DNA of 64,000 nt, from NCBI GenBank assembly GCA_013284265.1, contig JABTBR010000027.1:23798-87797 (forward strand). The letters run 5' to 3'. The notes below the pieces were generated by a model that worked only from the letters and a program-made list of their open reading frames with translations, was not told where the DNA came from and searched no databases. The translations under genes were made by a program, and so were the position numbers. Shown piece after piece: positions 34,321 to 43,017 of the stretch (its first letter is position 1; every line of letters begins with the position of its first letter). The DNA comes from Oxalobacteraceae bacterium. Its GTDB lineage: Bacteria; Pseudomonadota; Gammaproteobacteria; Burkholderiales; Burkholderiaceae_D.

Positions 34321-35024
34321 GGCAGTTTCTGCGCCGCCACCATGCGGCTGTACAGGATGTTGGGCGAGATCCACACCACCAGGTCGTCGAACTCGCCGCC
34401 AGGCGCGTTCGGGTTGTCGCTGATGCCGCGCGCGACGAAGTTGACGCCGGCCAGTTCCTGGTTGGTCTTTTCGTCGGGATTGCTGGCCGAGGTGTCGATC
34501 AGCGTGACGCCCTGGTCGCTGACGGCGCCGAAGCCGTTCTTGCCGTGCGACAGGATCACCGCCACCGTGTCGGCCGCCGCAGTGGCCGGCACCAGGGTGC
34601 CGCCCGCGTCGCGCGTGCTGACGCTGATGTCGCGCAGCGTGGTCAGCTTGAACATGTCCTTGCTGTTGGTGAAGGCCGGGGTCACGCTGTAGCGGAACAG
34701 ATGGTTCCAGCTGTCGAGTTTGGGCAGGCCCAGCGTGGCCCAGGGCAGGAAGCCCTGGCGCTTGTCGTCGGCGCAACTGGTGGCGGCGCGGTCTTCCAGG
34801 CCGAGGCTGGCCGAGGTGGCCGGGCAGGGCAGATAGCCATTGCGCAGCGCGAAGCCGAGCAGGGCTTCGCGCGCGTCGTCCAGCGATTTCTGGGTGTCGC
34901 TGATCTTGCGCTGCTCCATCTGGGCCGCCAGCGGCGTGACCAGGCCGCCAATGATCAGGCCGACAATGACGAGCACGATGGCGATTTCGACGAGGGTAAA
35001 TCCGGCGGTGCGCGGTAGTTTCAT
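34317..35024 (-). CDS. pseudopilin-like prepilin protein
   Basis: A 235-residue protein. Its short leader MKLPRTAG precedes the prepilin peptidase site G/FTLVE and stem IAIVLVIVGLIIGGLVTPLA. The globular part shares sequence with the preceding gene product (REALLGFALRNGYLPCPATSAS; LDSWNHLFRYSVTPAFT; PGGEFDDLVVWISPNILYSRM), and contains Cys residues in PCPAT and SCADDK. It is ATGA-coupled both to the upstream homologue and to the downstream permease. It is probably a minor pseudopilin of the leftward machine. Confidence 0.85.
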   Translation of the reverse strand: MKLPRTAGFTLVEIAIVLVIVGLIIGGLVTPLAAQMEQRKISDTQKSLDDAREALLGFALRNGYLPCPATSASLGLEDRAATSCADDKRQGFLPWATLGLPKLDSWNHLFRYSVTPAFTNSKDMFKLTTLRDISVSTRDAGGTLVPATAAADTVAVILSHGKNGFGAVSDQGVTLIDTSASNPDEKTNQELAGVNFVARGISDNPNAPGGEFDDLVVWISPNILYSRMVAAQKLP

Positions 35025-35758
35025 TTTAATTTGCCGGCGGCGTTCATGCGGCGGTACAGCAGGGAGATATCCATCGCCCTGACCAGATCGTCGAACACGC
35101 CACCGGGCTGTTCAGGTTCATCGTTCAAGGCGCGCTGCACAAAGCGTTTCGCGGCCACCTCATTGTTTTGTTCATCTTCATTGCCTTCGGCGCCATTGGC
35201 CTGGGGCAGGCCTTGCACCGTGGTGCCGAAATTTTCGCGGCCGCTGGAAAACACCACGGCCGGCGCGCATTGGGCGCGGATATCGCAGGTCTCGGCGCCG
35301 ACCCGGTAGAACAGCTTGCCGTTGGCGTCGCGGCTTTGCAAGGTCTTGGTCGCCAGTGCCGCGCCGGAGCGGATCGGCTCGCGGGTAAATTCCGGCGTCA
35401 CGCTGTAGCGCAGCAGCTTGCCCCAGGCGTCTGCGCCTTCGACGCCCAAGGTGACGCTGGGCAGGAAACCGCTGCAGGCCTTTTCGTCGGCGCAGGGCTG
35501 GGGCGCCTCGCTGCCATCGGCGGCCGACACGGCGGGGCGCGGCAGGCGTCCGTGCTGGACCGCATAGCCGATCAGCGCTTCCTCGGCGCGCGCCAGCGCC
35601 ACCAGGGTGCGCTGCTGGCGCCGCGCCTCCAGGCCGGAGCGGCTGAAGGCCGACAGGAACAGCGCCGCCCCGCCCACCCCCATGACCGCCACCAGCAGCA
35701 GCAGCGCGGCGCCGCGCTGGCGGCCGGCGCGGCGCACGCCAGGCCGCCTAGGGTTCAC
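35021..35758 (-). CDS. diverged pseudopilin paralogue without the GFTLxE site
   Basis: 245 residues from GTG 35758, which has AAGGA upstream and overlaps the previous gene by 11 bases. The body is homologous to its downstream neighbour (AEEALIGYAVQHGRLPRPAVSA; ADAWGKLLRYSVTPEFT; PGGVFDDLVRAMDISLLYRRM). The N-terminus instead reads QRGAALLLLVAVMGVGGAAL, more like PilX/GspK or TadE anchors, so cleavage by the normal prepilin peptidase is doubtful. An Asp/Glu/Asn-rich loop (NGAEGNEDEQNNEVA) is unique to it. Tandem duplication of pseudopilins is a plausible origin. Confidence 0.8.
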   Translation of the reverse strand: MNPRRPGVRRAGRQRGAALLLLVAVMGVGGAALFLSAFSRSGLEARRQQRTLVALARAEEALIGYAVQHGRLPRPAVSAADGSEAPQPCADEKACSGFLPSVTLGVEGADAWGKLLRYSVTPEFTREPIRSGAALATKTLQSRDANGKLFYRVGAETCDIRAQCAPAVVFSSGRENFGTTVQGLPQANGAEGNEDEQNNEVAAKRFVQRALNDEPEQPGGVFDDLVRAMDISLLYRRMNAAGKLK

Positions 35759-36197
35759 GGATTTCCTTGATCTTGCCATCGCGCGGATCGAAACGCTGGC
35801 CGGCCTGCAGCAGCACGTTCTGGCCCGTGGGCAGCTTGACCGACACGGCCGGCGCACCGGGCGCCTTGTTGACCAGGTTGGCGGGCGCCTCGCTGTGCGG
35901 CACCTGATTGATCCAGACGGTATTTCTGCCGCCGCTGCGCTTGACGACGCCATTGAGCACCGGGGGCGGCGGCGTTTCACGCGGAGCGGACGGCGGCGCC
36001 AGCACCAGCTCGGGCTGGGCCGACACGCCGGAGCGTATACCGTCGAGCTCGACCCGTTCGACCGGGGTCATGAAAATTCGGCCCAGTACGCTGGGCGTGG
36101 CCGCCACGGCCGCGCCTGGCGAGGCCGCAGCCAGCAGCGCAGCCAGTGCCGAGGCTAGCCGCAGCAGCACAGGGCGAAGGGGAGCGTGGCGGCTCAT
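35748..36197 (-). CDS. MshK/PilP-like periplasmic protein of the leftward system
   Basis: A 149-residue exported protein with a signal peptide (LLRLASALAALLAAASPGAAVA). The mature part reads SVLGRIFMTPVERVELDGIRSG, a PilP/MshK-like opening, then NGVVKRSGGRNTVWINQVP and VKLPTGQNVLLQAGQRFD, a short beta domain. It sits where mshK lies in the rightward operon: after the MshJ-like gene. ATGA overlap with the upstream gene. By analogy it would link the inner-membrane assembly complex to the secretin. Confidence 0.65.
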   Translation of the reverse strand: MSRHAPLRPVLLRLASALAALLAAASPGAAVAATPSVLGRIFMTPVERVELDGIRSGVSAQPELVLAPPSAPRETPPPPVLNGVVKRSGGRNTVWINQVPHSEAPANLVNKAPGAPAVSVKLPTGQNVLLQAGQRFDPRDGKIKEIREP

Positions 36198-36877
36198 CGG
36201 CGGCCCCGCTTTCTGCGGGCATCGTCGGCCACGGTCGACGGCTGCAGGGTTAGCCAGTTGAGCGTGCAGTCGGCCGCCAGATTGGGCGCGTTCGGCACGT
36301 TGGCCGCGCCGGCCTGGCGCCGCAGCGAGCAATCCTGCACGGCGAAGTAGTTGCGTCGCTTCATATCGTCGAGGAAGTTGAACAGATCCATTTCGTGCAG
36401 CAACTCCATGTGCAAGCTCATGCGGCTGGCGCGCAACTGGTAGTCGCCCTGCATCAGCGGCCGCTCCAGCGTGACGGGCTGCTGCGGGGCGATATCGTAA
36501 CTGAGCGACAGCAGGCGGCGCTGTTCCTGCACCTGGCGGATATTCTCGATCCAGTCGAGGCGGTTTTCCTCGCCCACCAGGCCCTTGCTGCGCAGCGCCA
36601 CGAACTGCGGCTGGTAGGCGCGGATTTCGCGCTTTTCCGTCTCGACCTGGGCGAAGCGGCTGTAGGCGGTGTCGCGGATCAGCTGGGCCTGTGCCTTGTA
36701 GTCGGCCGCGTCGGTCTTGTAGTAATTGCTCGCGAACACGGCCGCCATGCCTATGCCCAGGGTACCGGCGAAGCTGACCACGGCCATGCGGATCAGCGCG
36801 AATTCGCGCAGCCAATAGGGCAGCGGCAGGACCGCGCGGGCTTTTTTCTTCTTGCCGGGCAGGGGTGTCGGGCTCAT
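36194..36877 (-). CDS. MshJ/PilO-like inner-membrane assembly protein of the leftward system
   Basis: A 227-residue bitopic protein starting at ATG 36877 (ATGA overlap). A Lys-rich cytoplasmic start (PLPGKKKKARAV) precedes one membrane helix (RMAVVSFAGTLGIGMAAVFA). A helical segment rich in Gln/Arg follows (YKAQAQLIRDTAYSRFAQVETEKREIRA), then a small domain with RASRMSLHMELLHEMDLFNFLDDM, the PilO/MshJ-like pattern of a ferredoxin-type fold. Two Cys residues near the end could pair. Confidence 0.65.
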   Translation of the reverse strand: MSPTPLPGKKKKARAVLPLPYWLREFALIRMAVVSFAGTLGIGMAAVFASNYYKTDAADYKAQAQLIRDTAYSRFAQVETEKREIRAYQPQFVALRSKGLVGEENRLDWIENIRQVQEQRRLLSLSYDIAPQQPVTLERPLMQGDYQLRASRMSLHMELLHEMDLFNFLDDMKRRNYFAVQDCSLRRQAGAANVPNAPNLAADCTLNWLTLQPSTVADDARRKRGRR

Positions 36878-38451
36878 GGGTTCCACACCAGGTTCAGGGT
36901 GAATTTGGATTTGTTGCCGCTGGCGCTGGCGCCAGCCTTGCCGCTCAGCTTGGCCGAGGAACGGGTGTCGAAGGGCGGCTGCTCGATTTCCACGATCAGG
37001 TTCGGGCGCCGCGCCAGCTCCTGGGTAAACTGGTTCATGCCATCGACGATGCTGCGGTAATTATCCTCGGCGGTGTCGACCTCGGCCTCCACGTGCAGGC
37101 TCTGGGCCGGCTTGCGCGGAATGCCCAGCAGCAGCGAGGACAGCGGCGTGGCCGTGCCCGGCGTGCCGCTGGCCTGCGCCGTGCCCATCTGGTTGGGATT
37201 GGCGTTGACGGGCGCCTTGACGCCGGGCGGGGTCACGCGCCAGTCGAGCTGGACGATACGGATCTGGGGCGCGCGGTCGAGCGCGCTTCCCAGCATCATC
37301 AGCATGTCCTGGGGCGCGGGCGCCTGTTTCTGCATCATCTGCTCGATCGTCACGGCCGCCTTCATATTGGCCGTGCGCGCCACCGCCGGCGGCATGTTCG
37401 ACAGTGCGGCGCGGTAGCGCGTGTCGAACTGGTCGGCTTCGGCGCTGAGGTGCTCGGCGCGGCTGCTGTCATCGACGTAATGCCACAGATTGCTGCCCAC
37501 CCAGGCCAGCGACACGGTGCAGATGGCGATGGCGGCGCCGAACATGGCCAGGCGCGCGCGCCACAGCTGGTAGAAGCGGCGCGCATCGCCCAGCGTGTAA
37601 TGGCTGGTCGGCAGCAGCTTGCCCAGCACATGCAGCAGCAGGCGGTCGGCCAGCGCCGGCGTGTCGGGCTGGCCGCAGGCGGCCGCGGCCGCGCGCATCG
37701 GCAGGAAGTGGTAGGCCGTCTCCAGGCCGTTCTGGCACAGCGGTTCGAGCCGGGCGATCTGTTCGGGCGGCGCCACGATCACCGTATGGAGTACATTGCC
37801 GCGGTCGATCAGGCGGGTACTGGTCAGGAACTGCTGGGTCTTGGCCGTTTCGCCGGCCACGTTGACGGGGGCGCCGTCGCGGTCCACCGCCAGCGTCAGG
37901 CGCGAGAACTTCAGTTTGCCGTTGAGGAAAAAGCTCTGGCGCAGGCCGGCGCTCTGCTGGGTCACCAGCAGCAGGTGCTCGTGCTTGAGCGCCAGTTTCT
38001 TCACCAGGGTGTCGCCCAGCAGGGCGGTCGAATACAGGCCGGCCAGCGGCGCCTTCAGGCTTTCCAATGCCTCTATCCAGGGCGTCAGGATGGATGGATT
38101 GTTCAGGCCGCACAGCAGCACGATATCGTCGCGCCGGCCTTCGCTCTCGCGGCCCTGTACGCTGACGTGGCGGTACGGGGTCTCGCGGAACTGCTGGGCC
38201 AGCCGGCGCGCCACCAGCTGGCGCCCGGCGCGGCCTGGCACGTGCGGCATCTGCTGACGCTGGAAGTCTTCCTCGATCAGGTCGGCCAGCAGGTAGATCG
38301 GGTGCTTGCCCTGGGCGTGGACATAGTCCATGAAGGCGTCGATGCCGGCGCGGTCGGCGCCGAAGGCCACGCCCTCGGACAGCTGGCCGCCTTCCCACTG
38401 GTAGGCCCAGAGCTGGTCGCTGGTCAGATAGAATAATTGTTTGCGGAACAC
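36874..38451 (-). CDS. MshI/GspL-like protein, PilM-PilN fusion type
   Basis: 525 residues from GTG 38451, with TGAGG just upstream. The first 280 residues look like a degenerate actin-like PilM/GspL domain (FYLTSDQLWAYQWEGGQLSEG; VLLCGLNNPSILTPW; LYSTALLGDTLVKKLALKHEHLLLVTQQ). A membrane helix at about 305-327 (LAMFGAAIAICTVSLAWVG) is followed by a periplasmic coiled coil and a PilN/GspL-like C-terminal domain. In the rightward operon the same functions are split over two genes (MshI and the PilN-like protein), so this is a fused version. Confidence 0.75.
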   Translation of the reverse strand: MFRKQLFYLTSDQLWAYQWEGGQLSEGVAFGADRAGIDAFMDYVHAQGKHPIYLLADLIEEDFQRQQMPHVPGRAGRQLVARRLAQQFRETPYRHVSVQGRESEGRRDDIVLLCGLNNPSILTPWIEALESLKAPLAGLYSTALLGDTLVKKLALKHEHLLLVTQQSAGLRQSFFLNGKLKFSRLTLAVDRDGAPVNVAGETAKTQQFLTSTRLIDRGNVLHTVIVAPPEQIARLEPLCQNGLETAYHFLPMRAAAAACGQPDTPALADRLLLHVLGKLLPTSHYTLGDARRFYQLWRARLAMFGAAIAICTVSLAWVGSNLWHYVDDSSRAEHLSAEADQFDTRYRAALSNMPPAVARTANMKAAVTIEQMMQKQAPAPQDMLMMLGSALDRAPQIRIVQLDWRVTPPGVKAPVNANPNQMGTAQASGTPGTATPLSSLLLGIPRKPAQSLHVEAEVDTAEDNYRSIVDGMNQFTQELARRPNLIVEIEQPPFDTRSSAKLSGKAGASASGNKSKFTLNLVWNP

Positions 38452-38458
38452 GGCGGCC

Positions 38459-39664
38459 TCAGGTTTTGATCTTGCTGATCGTGTCGTAAATCGGCCCCAG
38501 CACCGACAGCATGATCCATCCCAGCAGCAAGCCCAGGATGACCGTCATGGCCGGTTCTATCATCGCCTGCACCTTCTCGATCATTTCCTTGACTTCGCGG
38601 TTGTAGAAGTAACTGACGTTGCGCAGCGCGCCGTCGAGCGAGCCGGTCGCTTCGCCCACCTTGAGCATGCGGATCACCAGCGGCGGGAAGATGCCGGTGT
38701 TCTGGAAGGCCGCCGTCACGCCCTGGCCTTCGGAGATGAGCTGGGCGGCGCGGCGCAGGCCGCTGGCGATGACCCTGTTGCCGACGATGCCCTCGGACAG
38801 GCGTATGCATTCGAGGATGGTGATGCCGGACGCATACATCAGCGCGAAGAAGGTGGCGAAGCGCGCCAGGATGATCTTGTGCAGCACCGGCCCGACCATC
38901 CAGATGCGCAGCTTGAAGGCGTCGAAGGTGAAGCGGGCCGCCTCGCTGTGGGCGATCCAGGCGCGCAGCACAAAAAAGCCGATGATCGGCAGGGCCAGCA
39001 GGATGTACCAGAAATGAATAAAAATATTCGACACGAAGATCAGCGCCTTGGTGTGGCCCGGCAATTCATTGCCCATATTCTTGATGAAGGCGGTCAGCTG
39101 GGGCACCAGGTAGATCATCAGGAAGAAGGTCACGCCGATCACCACCACGGCCACCACGGCCGGGTACATGATGATTTTCTTGGTCTGGGCGGCCAGCTCG
39201 TCCTGCCACTTCAGGCTGTCGGACAGGTTCTTGAACACCTCGGCCACCTTGCCGCTCTGCTCGCCGGCGGTGATCAGGCTGGTAAACGTCAGGTCGAACA
39301 CTTCCGGATAGGCCGCCAGCGCGGCCGACAGTTGCAGGCCGCCCTCGATGTTCTCGATCAGGTCGGTGATCACTTCGCGGAAGCGCGGATGGTCCATGCT
39401 CTCGCGCAGGTCGTTGAGGCCTTCCAGGATGGGCACGCCGGCCCCGGTCAGCTGCTCCATATGGAAGCAGAAATTGATCAGGTCGCCGCGGGTGATGGGG
39501 CGGCGGCCCAGCGAGATCACTTTCTGGCGCGTGGCCTTGCAATCGATCAGATCCAGGCCCATGCGGTGCAGGCGCAGTTCCAGATCGGGTTCGTTGGCGG
39601 CGTCCATATTGCCCGGCAACATCTGGCCGGCGGCATCCATGGCGCGGTAGATATATTGGGGCAT
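38459..39664 (-). CDS. GspF/PilC/MshG-family inner-membrane platform protein (leftward system)
   Basis: A 401-residue protein with the two GspF repeats: residues 65-190 (FCFHMEQLTGAGVPILEGLNDL) and 268-390 (ARFATFFALMYASGITILECIRL, then KVGEATGSLDGALRNVSYFY). Three membrane helices sit near 165-190, 215-240 and 370-395. It anchors the assembly ATPase at the inner membrane in pili and T2SS. Its start ATG overlaps the ATPase stop by one base (TGATG). Confidence 0.92.
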   Translation of the reverse strand: MPQYIYRAMDAAGQMLPGNMDAANEPDLELRLHRMGLDLIDCKATRQKVISLGRRPITRGDLINFCFHMEQLTGAGVPILEGLNDLRESMDHPRFREVITDLIENIEGGLQLSAALAAYPEVFDLTFTSLITAGEQSGKVAEVFKNLSDSLKWQDELAAQTKKIIMYPAVVAVVVIGVTFFLMIYLVPQLTAFIKNMGNELPGHTKALIFVSNIFIHFWYILLALPIIGFFVLRAWIAHSEAARFTFDAFKLRIWMVGPVLHKIILARFATFFALMYASGITILECIRLSEGIVGNRVIASGLRRAAQLISEGQGVTAAFQNTGIFPPLVIRMLKVGEATGSLDGALRNVSYFYNREVKEMIEKVQAMIEPAMTVILGLLLGWIMLSVLGPIYDTISKIKT

Positions 39665-41382
39665 CAGCTTAGCCTGTCGGTCAGGTCGACCACGCGCGAG
39701 ACTTCCTCAAGCGTGGTCACGCCCTCGATGACGCGGCGCACGCCGTCGTCGACCAGGGAATGGAAGCCGCCGGCCGCGGCCGCATTTTTCAGTTCGCGCG
39801 AGGAGGCGCGGCGCGCCATCAGCTCGTCCAGGGCGGGCGTCATCTTGAGCAATTCGATGATGGCGATGCGGCCCTTGTAGCCCTGGTGCGAGCAGCGCTC
39901 GCAGCCGACGGCGCGGTAGATGGTTTGCGCATTGGGCTTGCCCGCGTCATCCTCGGTCGGCAGGCCCAGCAGGCGCAGCTCCAGGCCGTCGGCGCTGAAG
40001 GCTTCGCGGCAATGCGGGCACAGCTTGCGCACCAGGCGCTGGGCCACGATGCCGATGATGTTGCCGGCCATGATGTCGGGCAGGATGCCGATGTCGAGCA
40101 GGCGCGACACCGAGCCGATGGCCGAGTTGGTGTGCAAGGTGGAATACACCTGGTGGCCCGTCATCGCCGCCGAGAAGGCCATTTCCGCCGTTTCCTTGTC
40201 GCGGATCTCGCCGACCAGGATGATGTCGGGGTCCTGGCGCATCATCGAGCGTATGCCCTCGGCAAAGCCCATCTTGGCCGATTCGTTGACCGAGGTCTGG
40301 CGTATCATATTCATCGGATACTCGACCGGGTCCTCCAGCGTCATGATGTTGACGCTCTCGGTATTGATATGGTTGAGGATGGAATACAGGGTGGTGGTCT
40401 TGCCCGAGCCGGTGGGGCCGGTGACCAGGATCACGCCGTCGGGCCGGGCGATCATCAGCTTGAGCAGGCTCAGCTCGCTCTCGCCCAGGCCCAGGCCGTC
40501 GAGCGGCACGATGCCTTTCTGGCGGTCCAGCACCCGCAGCACGAAGTTCTCGCCGTGGGTGGTCGGTTGGGCCGAGGCGCGAAAATCGATCTGGCGCCCG
40601 GAAAACTTGATCGAGATGCGCCCGTCCTGGGGCGCGCGGGTCTCGGCGATATTCATATTCGAAATCACCTTCAGGCGCACCGCCATGGCCGGCCAGTAGG
40701 ATTTGTGCAGGCTGCGGATCTGGCGCAGGATGCCGTCGATGCGGTAGCGTATCCGCAGGAAGGACTGTTCCGGTTCGAAGTGCAAGTCGGAGGCGCCGTT
40801 CTGCACGGCATCGGCCAGCAGGGCGTCGATCAGGCGCACCATCGGCTGGCTGTATTCGTCCGAGGTCGAGCCCATGCTCGAATAATTGACTTCGCCCGTT
40901 TCGATCTCGTGCAGGATGCCGTCGATCGACAGCTCGAAGCCATAGTACTGGTCGATCGCGCGCTGGATATCGGATTCATTGACCAAGAGCGGGGTGACGG
41001 TGATGCCCTTGACCAGCATCGCGCTGATCTGGTCGAGCGCGACGATGTTGCTGGTGTCGGACATCGCCAGGATCAGATTGTCGCTGTGGCGCTCGTAGAC
41101 GATGGGGAAGACGCGGTAGCGCTTGGCCACTTCCTTGGGGATCAGCTGCAGCGCGATGGCGTCCACCACCAGGCTGTTGAGGTCGGCGCTCTGCTGGTTC
41201 AGGTTTTCCGACAGCGCTTCGCGCACCGTCGCTTCGGTGACGAAACCGAGGGTGATCAACAGCTTGCCCAGCGGTTCATTGCGTTGCTTTTGCTCGATCA
41301 GCGCAATGCGCAGCTGATCCTCGCTGATCACGCCCTTCAGTATCAGCTTCTTGCCGAGCGGGAGTTTTGCTTGTTCTACCAT
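39664..41382 (-). CDS. GspE/PilB/MshE-family assembly ATPase (leftward system)
   Basis: A 572-residue hexameric ATPase. The N-terminal MshEN-like domain has two repeats beginning PLGKKL and PLGKLL, where MshE has RLG; the c-di-GMP-contacting Arg is therefore replaced by Pro. The catalytic half shows Walker A GPTGSGKTTTL at about residue 324, the Asp box LEDPVE, Walker B DPDIILVGEIRD, the His box STLHTNSAIGS and two zinc CxxC pairs (CPHC, CERC). There is no good ribosome binding site close to the start, so translation may be modest or coupled. Confidence 0.93.
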   Translation of the reverse strand: MVEQAKLPLGKKLILKGVISEDQLRIALIEQKQRNEPLGKLLITLGFVTEATVREALSENLNQQSADLNSLVVDAIALQLIPKEVAKRYRVFPIVYERHSDNLILAMSDTSNIVALDQISAMLVKGITVTPLLVNESDIQRAIDQYYGFELSIDGILHEIETGEVNYSSMGSTSDEYSQPMVRLIDALLADAVQNGASDLHFEPEQSFLRIRYRIDGILRQIRSLHKSYWPAMAVRLKVISNMNIAETRAPQDGRISIKFSGRQIDFRASAQPTTHGENFVLRVLDRQKGIVPLDGLGLGESELSLLKLMIARPDGVILVTGPTGSGKTTTLYSILNHINTESVNIMTLEDPVEYPMNMIRQTSVNESAKMGFAEGIRSMMRQDPDIILVGEIRDKETAEMAFSAAMTGHQVYSTLHTNSAIGSVSRLLDIGILPDIMAGNIIGIVAQRLVRKLCPHCREAFSADGLELRLLGLPTEDDAGKPNAQTIYRAVGCERCSHQGYKGRIAIIELLKMTPALDELMARRASSRELKNAAAAGGFHSLVDDGVRRVIEGVTTLEEVSRVVDLTDRLS

Positions 41383-41433
41383 GAAATGTGTATCTATCCT
41401 GTCGTGAGGCGGAAAGCGAAGGCGTAGGCGGGC

Positions 41434-43017
41434 CTAGCGCGCCGGGCCGGTATTGAGTTCCTGCATGCGCCGGCGCGCGGTGGCGCGGTCGAAGCTGGCG
41501 ACGCCATCCTGGGACAGCGCCAGCGCGCGCTGGTAATAGCCGATGGCCAGCTTGCCCTGGTTCAGGCGGTCCAGGCCGATGGCCAGGTTGAAGGCGTAGT
41601 CGGCATTGTCCGGGCTGTTGCTGAAGGCGCGGAAATACAGGGGCTGGGCTTCGGACCAGCGGCCCTGGCGCGCATACAGATTGCCCAGCGTGAACAGGGC
41701 GCTGGCCGATTCCGGGCTGCGCTGCAGCAGGGCTTTGAGGCGCAGCTCGCTTTGGGCGGCATCGCCCTGGCGCAGGCCGATCAGGCCGGCGGCGGCGTCG
41801 ACATCGTTGGGGTCGAGTTCGAGCAGGCGCAGATAGGTGTTGTCGGCCTGCTGCAACTGGCGCTGGCGCACCGCCAGCGCGGCCTTGCCCAGCAGCGCGT
41901 CGCGGTTGTTCGGGTCCTGGCGCAACGCCTGTTCATAGAACTTGTCGGCATCGCCCAGGTCGCCGCTATTGAGGGCCTGGTAGCCGCCCTGCAGCGGCGG
42001 ACTGAGCTGCGGTGTGAGCAGCTTGCGCACCACCTTGATGTCGTTGGCGCCCAGGTCGGAGGCGGGCGCGGCGGCGGCAGCGAGGGCGGCGGGCAAGGCC
42101 GGCGGTGGCGGCGTGCTGTTCAGCTCGCGCATTTTGGCCATATGGGCCACGATGGCCTGGCCGGAAATGTCGGCCTCGGGATCGCGGATGGGCGCGGGCG
42201 CGCCGCCGGCCTGGCCGGCTTCGCTGGCCGGCGGCGGTGGCGCCGGGGTGTAGTTGTCGTTGACGGCGCTGTCGCCGCTGCCGCCGTCTTTCAGCGGCAC
42301 CACCAGCGTGCCCGAGGTCGACGCGGTCGCGCCCGGCGGCGGCATCGGCACCATCGGCAACTGGGCGCCGGCGCCCACGCCGTAGACGGCCTGGTAATAC
42401 ATATAGCCCAGTACGCTGGCCACGGCCAGCGCCGCCACGCTCAAGGCGATCACGCGGATGCGCGCCGGGTCCATCGTGATGCTGGTGCCGCTGGCGGCGC
42501 GCGCGCCCTTGGCGGCGGCGGCCGGTTTGGCGAACGGCGGCGGCGCGGCGGGCGCTGCGGCCGGCCGGGATGGCGCCGGCATCTCGGGGTCGAGTCCGTC
42601 CTGCTCGTGGCTGCTGTCGACGCGCTTGGCTTGCGGCGGCACCGGATCGTGGATCGCTTCGGCGGCCACGGTCAGCACGGGTATCGGCGGCAGGCTGTGG
42701 TGGAGCGGTTCCAGCAGCGGTTCGAGCTGCGGCCCGGCCGCGCCGCGCTGGCCGGCCGGCGCCGACGGGACGGCAGGGGCCGCGCCCGAGGAGGGCCGGA
42801 AGGTCTGCGCCGGCTCGGTCGACAGCGGGGCCAGCGTGACGCCCGACAGCGGCTCCATCTCCAGCGTGAAACGCGATTCCTTGGGCGCCTCCGGTTCCGG
42901 CGCCAGCAGGGACAGCACTTCATCATAGGCTTCGGAAGGCTTCTCCAGCTCCCCTTCCTGGGCACTGTTGAGTTTGGCGCGCTCAGCCTTCTTGAGCGCC
43001 TGCATCAGGAGGCTCAT
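41434..43017 (-). CDS. MshN-like TPR protein (leftward system)
   Basis: A 527-residue bitopic protein. It begins MSLLMQALKKAERAKL, a motif shared in style with MshN, whose N-terminus contacts MshM. A Pro/Ala-rich cytoplasmic stretch leads to one membrane helix near residue 190 (VIALSVAALAVASVLGYMYYQ), then a long low-complexity linker and C-terminal TPRs (residues 330-520: YQALNSGDLGDADKFYEQALRQDPNNRDALLGKAAL, RWSEAQPLYFRAFSNSPDNADYAFNLAIGLDRL). ATGA overlap with the secretin gene. It probably helps secretin or platform assembly. Confidence 0.8.
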   Translation of the reverse strand: MSLLMQALKKAERAKLNSAQEGELEKPSEAYDEVLSLLAPEPEAPKESRFTLEMEPLSGVTLAPLSTEPAQTFRPSSGAAPAVPSAPAGQRGAAGPQLEPLLEPLHHSLPPIPVLTVAAEAIHDPVPPQAKRVDSSHEQDGLDPEMPAPSRPAAAPAAPPPFAKPAAAAKGARAASGTSITMDPARIRVIALSVAALAVASVLGYMYYQAVYGVGAGAQLPMVPMPPPGATASTSGTLVVPLKDGGSGDSAVNDNYTPAPPPPASEAGQAGGAPAPIRDPEADISGQAIVAHMAKMRELNSTPPPPALPAALAAAAAPASDLGANDIKVVRKLLTPQLSPPLQGGYQALNSGDLGDADKFYEQALRQDPNNRDALLGKAALAVRQRQLQQADNTYLRLLELDPNDVDAAAGLIGLRQGDAAQSELRLKALLQRSPESASALFTLGNLYARQGRWSEAQPLYFRAFSNSPDNADYAFNLAIGLDRLNQGKLAIGYYQRALALSQDGVASFDRATARRRMQELNTGPAR

